Of a DNA stretch of 64,000 nucleotides, positions 62,767 to 64,000 are shown piece by piece. The position numbers were made by a program, and so were the translations under genes. Source of the stretch: Rahnella bonaserana. Lineage in GTDB: Bacteria; Pseudomonadota; Gammaproteobacteria; Enterobacterales; Enterobacteriaceae. The stretch is from positions 62,001 to 126,000 of the forward strand of contig NZ_JAFMOW010000064.1 in the NCBI RefSeq assembly GCF_019049675.1. Reading direction: 5' to 3'. Every line of letters starts with the position of its first letter. Position 1 is the first letter of the stretch. A model generated the notes under the pieces. That model saw only the letters and a list, made by a program, of their open reading frames with translations. It was not told the DNA's origin and ran no database searches.

Positions 62767-62988
62767 TCAGATATCAAAGTCATTCATTCTGGGTATGCCA
62801 GCGGGGAAGTTGTCGTAGATCCCGCTGATGTAGGTCCCTTCCCGGAAAATAATGACTTCATCCACCCTGACCGGATGCGAACAAACCGCGCAGACAAGAG
62901 AATTTACCTGTTCAGCGATAGGTGTGTTTACGCTGGCGACAAAGCGGTCTGAGCCGCATTGCTCGCAGACAATCCTGATATCTGGCAT
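62767..62988 (-). CDS. Small zinc-ribbon protein
   Basis: A 73-residue protein with two CxxC knuckles, C8-x2-C11 (IVCEQCGSD) and C33-x2-C36 (LVCAVCSHP), the spacing of a zinc ribbon. The rest is short and acidic. The function is unknown; such proteins act as adaptor or regulator domains. It is convergent with the flavin-reductase gene, two bases apart, so no terminator fits between them. The coding call rests on the cysteine pattern. Confidence 0.65.
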   Translation of the reverse strand: MPDIRIVCEQCGSDRFVASVNTPIAEQVNSLVCAVCSHPVRVDEVIIFREGTYISGIYDNFPAGIPRMNDFDI

Positions 62989-63348
62989 GTGACGGGTCCG
63001 GCAATAAGAATAAATAGTTAAGTTAAATATAGCATAATTAGATAATTCTTATTGTCCATAGCAATACTCAGGGTTTTCAGAGAGAAGGTTGCTTTTTTGA
63101 TTAACTGACCAGAAATCACACAAAAAAAAGCCCGCACAATGGCGGGCAATTACAGACGGACACAAGGATTAAATGCAGTGGTTATCTGTAGCGTGGTACA
63201 GATGAATCAATCATAGCTTCCTTTACATTGTCCGCGAGGCGAGTTTGCTTGTGTGATGAAAAATAGGAATAATCCGCTGATTGCTTCCCTCAGACCACCA
63301 CGTCGCCGGCAGACGCCGGTGAATTTTCTGCAAACGCAGCAATGAAAA
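62989..63348. other. Gap of about 360 bases before the dehydrogenase gene
   Basis: It contains the AT-rich upstream region of the zinc-ribbon gene (62989-63060) and the minus-strand terminator at 63123-63147. CACCGGCG/CGCCGGTG-like inverted repeats lie at 63300-63322, directly after the dehydrogenase stop. I see no supported gene. Confidence 0.5.
63123..63147 (-). terminator. Intrinsic terminator, leftward
   Basis: On the minus strand GCCCGC pairs with GCGGGC around CATTGT and is followed by eight T residues. It lies about 200 bases beyond the dehydrogenase stop. Confidence 0.8.
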
Positions 63349-64000
63349 TTACAACGTACCGGTGCCGCCGTCTGAGCACCAGACCTGGCCAGAGGCATAG
63401 CTGCTTTCCTGCGAAGCCAGCGTCACATACATTCCCGCGATTTCCGCCGGTTGTCCCGGACGCTTCAGCGGAGCCTGCTCACCAAAGGATTCGACTTTTT
63501 CCTGAGGCTGACCACCGCAGACCTGCAACGCCGTCCAGTACGGCCCCGGAGCGACAGAGTTCACGCGGATGCCTTCAGGCGCCAGCTGTTTGGCCAGACC
63601 TTTAGTGAACGCCACAATAGACGCCTTGGTCTGAGAATAATCGAGCAGATTATCGCTCGGTAAGAATGCCTGAACCGAGGACGTATTGATAATCGAACCA
63701 CCACGCGGAATAAATTTCAGCGCTGCTTTGGTTATCCAGAACATGGCATAAACGTTGGTTTTAAAGGTGGCATCAAACGCTTCGGTCGTCAGATCTTTAA
63801 TCGAATCGCAGAACTGCTGGCGACCGGCATTATTGACCAGCAAATCCAGGCCGCCGAGTTTTTCTGCAGCGTCGTTCACCAGTTGCTGACAGAATTTTTC
63901 ATCGCGTATATCGCCGGGAAGCGTCACCACTTTCAGCCCTTCACCTGCAAGCAATTCAACGACTTCTTTCGCATCAGGTTCCTCGTCAGGCAGATAATTG
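63349..64000 (-). CDS. Short-chain dehydrogenase/reductase, N-terminus beyond right edge
   Basis: The frame is open from the right edge (NYLPDEEPDAKEVVELLAGE) to a stop at 63349, giving about 216 residues of the C-terminal part. The SDR active site is present: LLVNNAGRQQF, catalytic Ser in IINTSSVQAF, and Tyr/Lys in LLDYSQTKASIVAF, followed by RVNSVAPGPYWTALQ. The N-terminal NADPH-binding glycine loop must lie outside the window. The sequence fits the YghA-like SDR group of about 290 residues, which reduce aldehydes or sugars. The TTG at 63954 is internal and not the start. Confidence 0.88.
   Translation of the reverse strand, partial: NYLPDEEPDAKEVVELLAGEGLKVVTLPGDIRDEKFCQQLVNDAAEKLGGLDLLVNNAGRQQFCDSIKDLTTEAFDATFKTNVYAMFWITKAALKFIPRGGSIINTSSVQAFLPSDNLLDYSQTKASIVAFTKGLAKQLAPEGIRVNSVAPGPYWTALQVCGGQPQEKVESFGEQAPLKRPGQPAEIAGMYVTLASQESSYASGQVWCSDGGTGTL

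Overview
The window looks like chromosome from a member of the Enterobacterales, most like Rahnella, Ewingella, Rouxiella or Serratia (Yersiniaceae). This is inferred from gene content: srfAB, an SOS-controlled yebG, ybhP-clsB-ybhN, an E. coli-type arsRBC, otsBA with treF, and a togT-pelX-kdgM pectin locus. Almost all genes are ordinary, moderately GC-rich metabolic or transport genes. I see no tRNA, rRNA, CRISPR array, insertion sequence or prophage.

Layout. 1-3914: start of a srfAB virulence-associated operon read leftward; srfB runs off the left edge. 4114-6470: two tandem, AT-rich copies of an unrecognised gene; the second copy has one frameshift, located at a conserved motif. 6692-9932: DapA-like aldolase, MFS exporter and ComB-like phosphatase. 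10076-14661: EamA exporter, then an LVIVD protein with an orphan sugar-binding protein, divergent from an HcxA-like dehydrogenase. 14985-15980: VirK/YbjX. 16284-20969: oligogalacturonate locus (transporter, PL9 lyase, porin) behind a CRP site and a KdgR-like operator. 21865-26337: MgtA Mg2+ ATPase and a Na/Pi-cotransporter-like protein. 26565-30470: trehalose synthesis (otsBA) and breakdown (treF). 30581-38781: small enzymes, regulators, SOS-controlled yebG, class A acid phosphatase and a metal-less M24 protein. 38799-41682: arsRBC divergent from arsH. 41754-42306: two truncated gene remnants abutting one another. 42360-46727: YciF-like and YgiW-like stress proteins and ybhP-clsB-ybhN. 46985-50795: oxidoreductases with a divergent LysR regulator. 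50997-54271: second-type Asd, PQQ-type sugar dehydrogenase lipoprotein and a membrane partner. 54403-62764: a nitrogen-control-type locus. 63349-64000: a short-chain dehydrogenase running off the right edge.

The strongest undescribed-looking system is 54403-62764. Two divergent sigma-54 promoters, each with the GG-N10-GC core, flank a pair of NtrC-like sites 22 bp apart. On one side lies a complete polyamine/opine-type ABC importer with a Tat-type binding protein, followed by a creatinase-like M24 hydrolase that has lost its metal ligands and a flavin-reductase-like protein. On the other lie a TIM-barrel isomerase/epimerase and a GntR regulator. I read it as nitrogen-starvation-induced uptake and C-N bond cleavage of an unknown nitrogenous compound. 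The promoter reading comes from the sequence; the substrate is not known.

Other notable points are reverse-oriented PhoP-box-like repeats upstream of mgtA and virK/ybjX, the duplicated and decaying gene pair, and SrfB motifs typical of actin/Hsp70-like ATPases.
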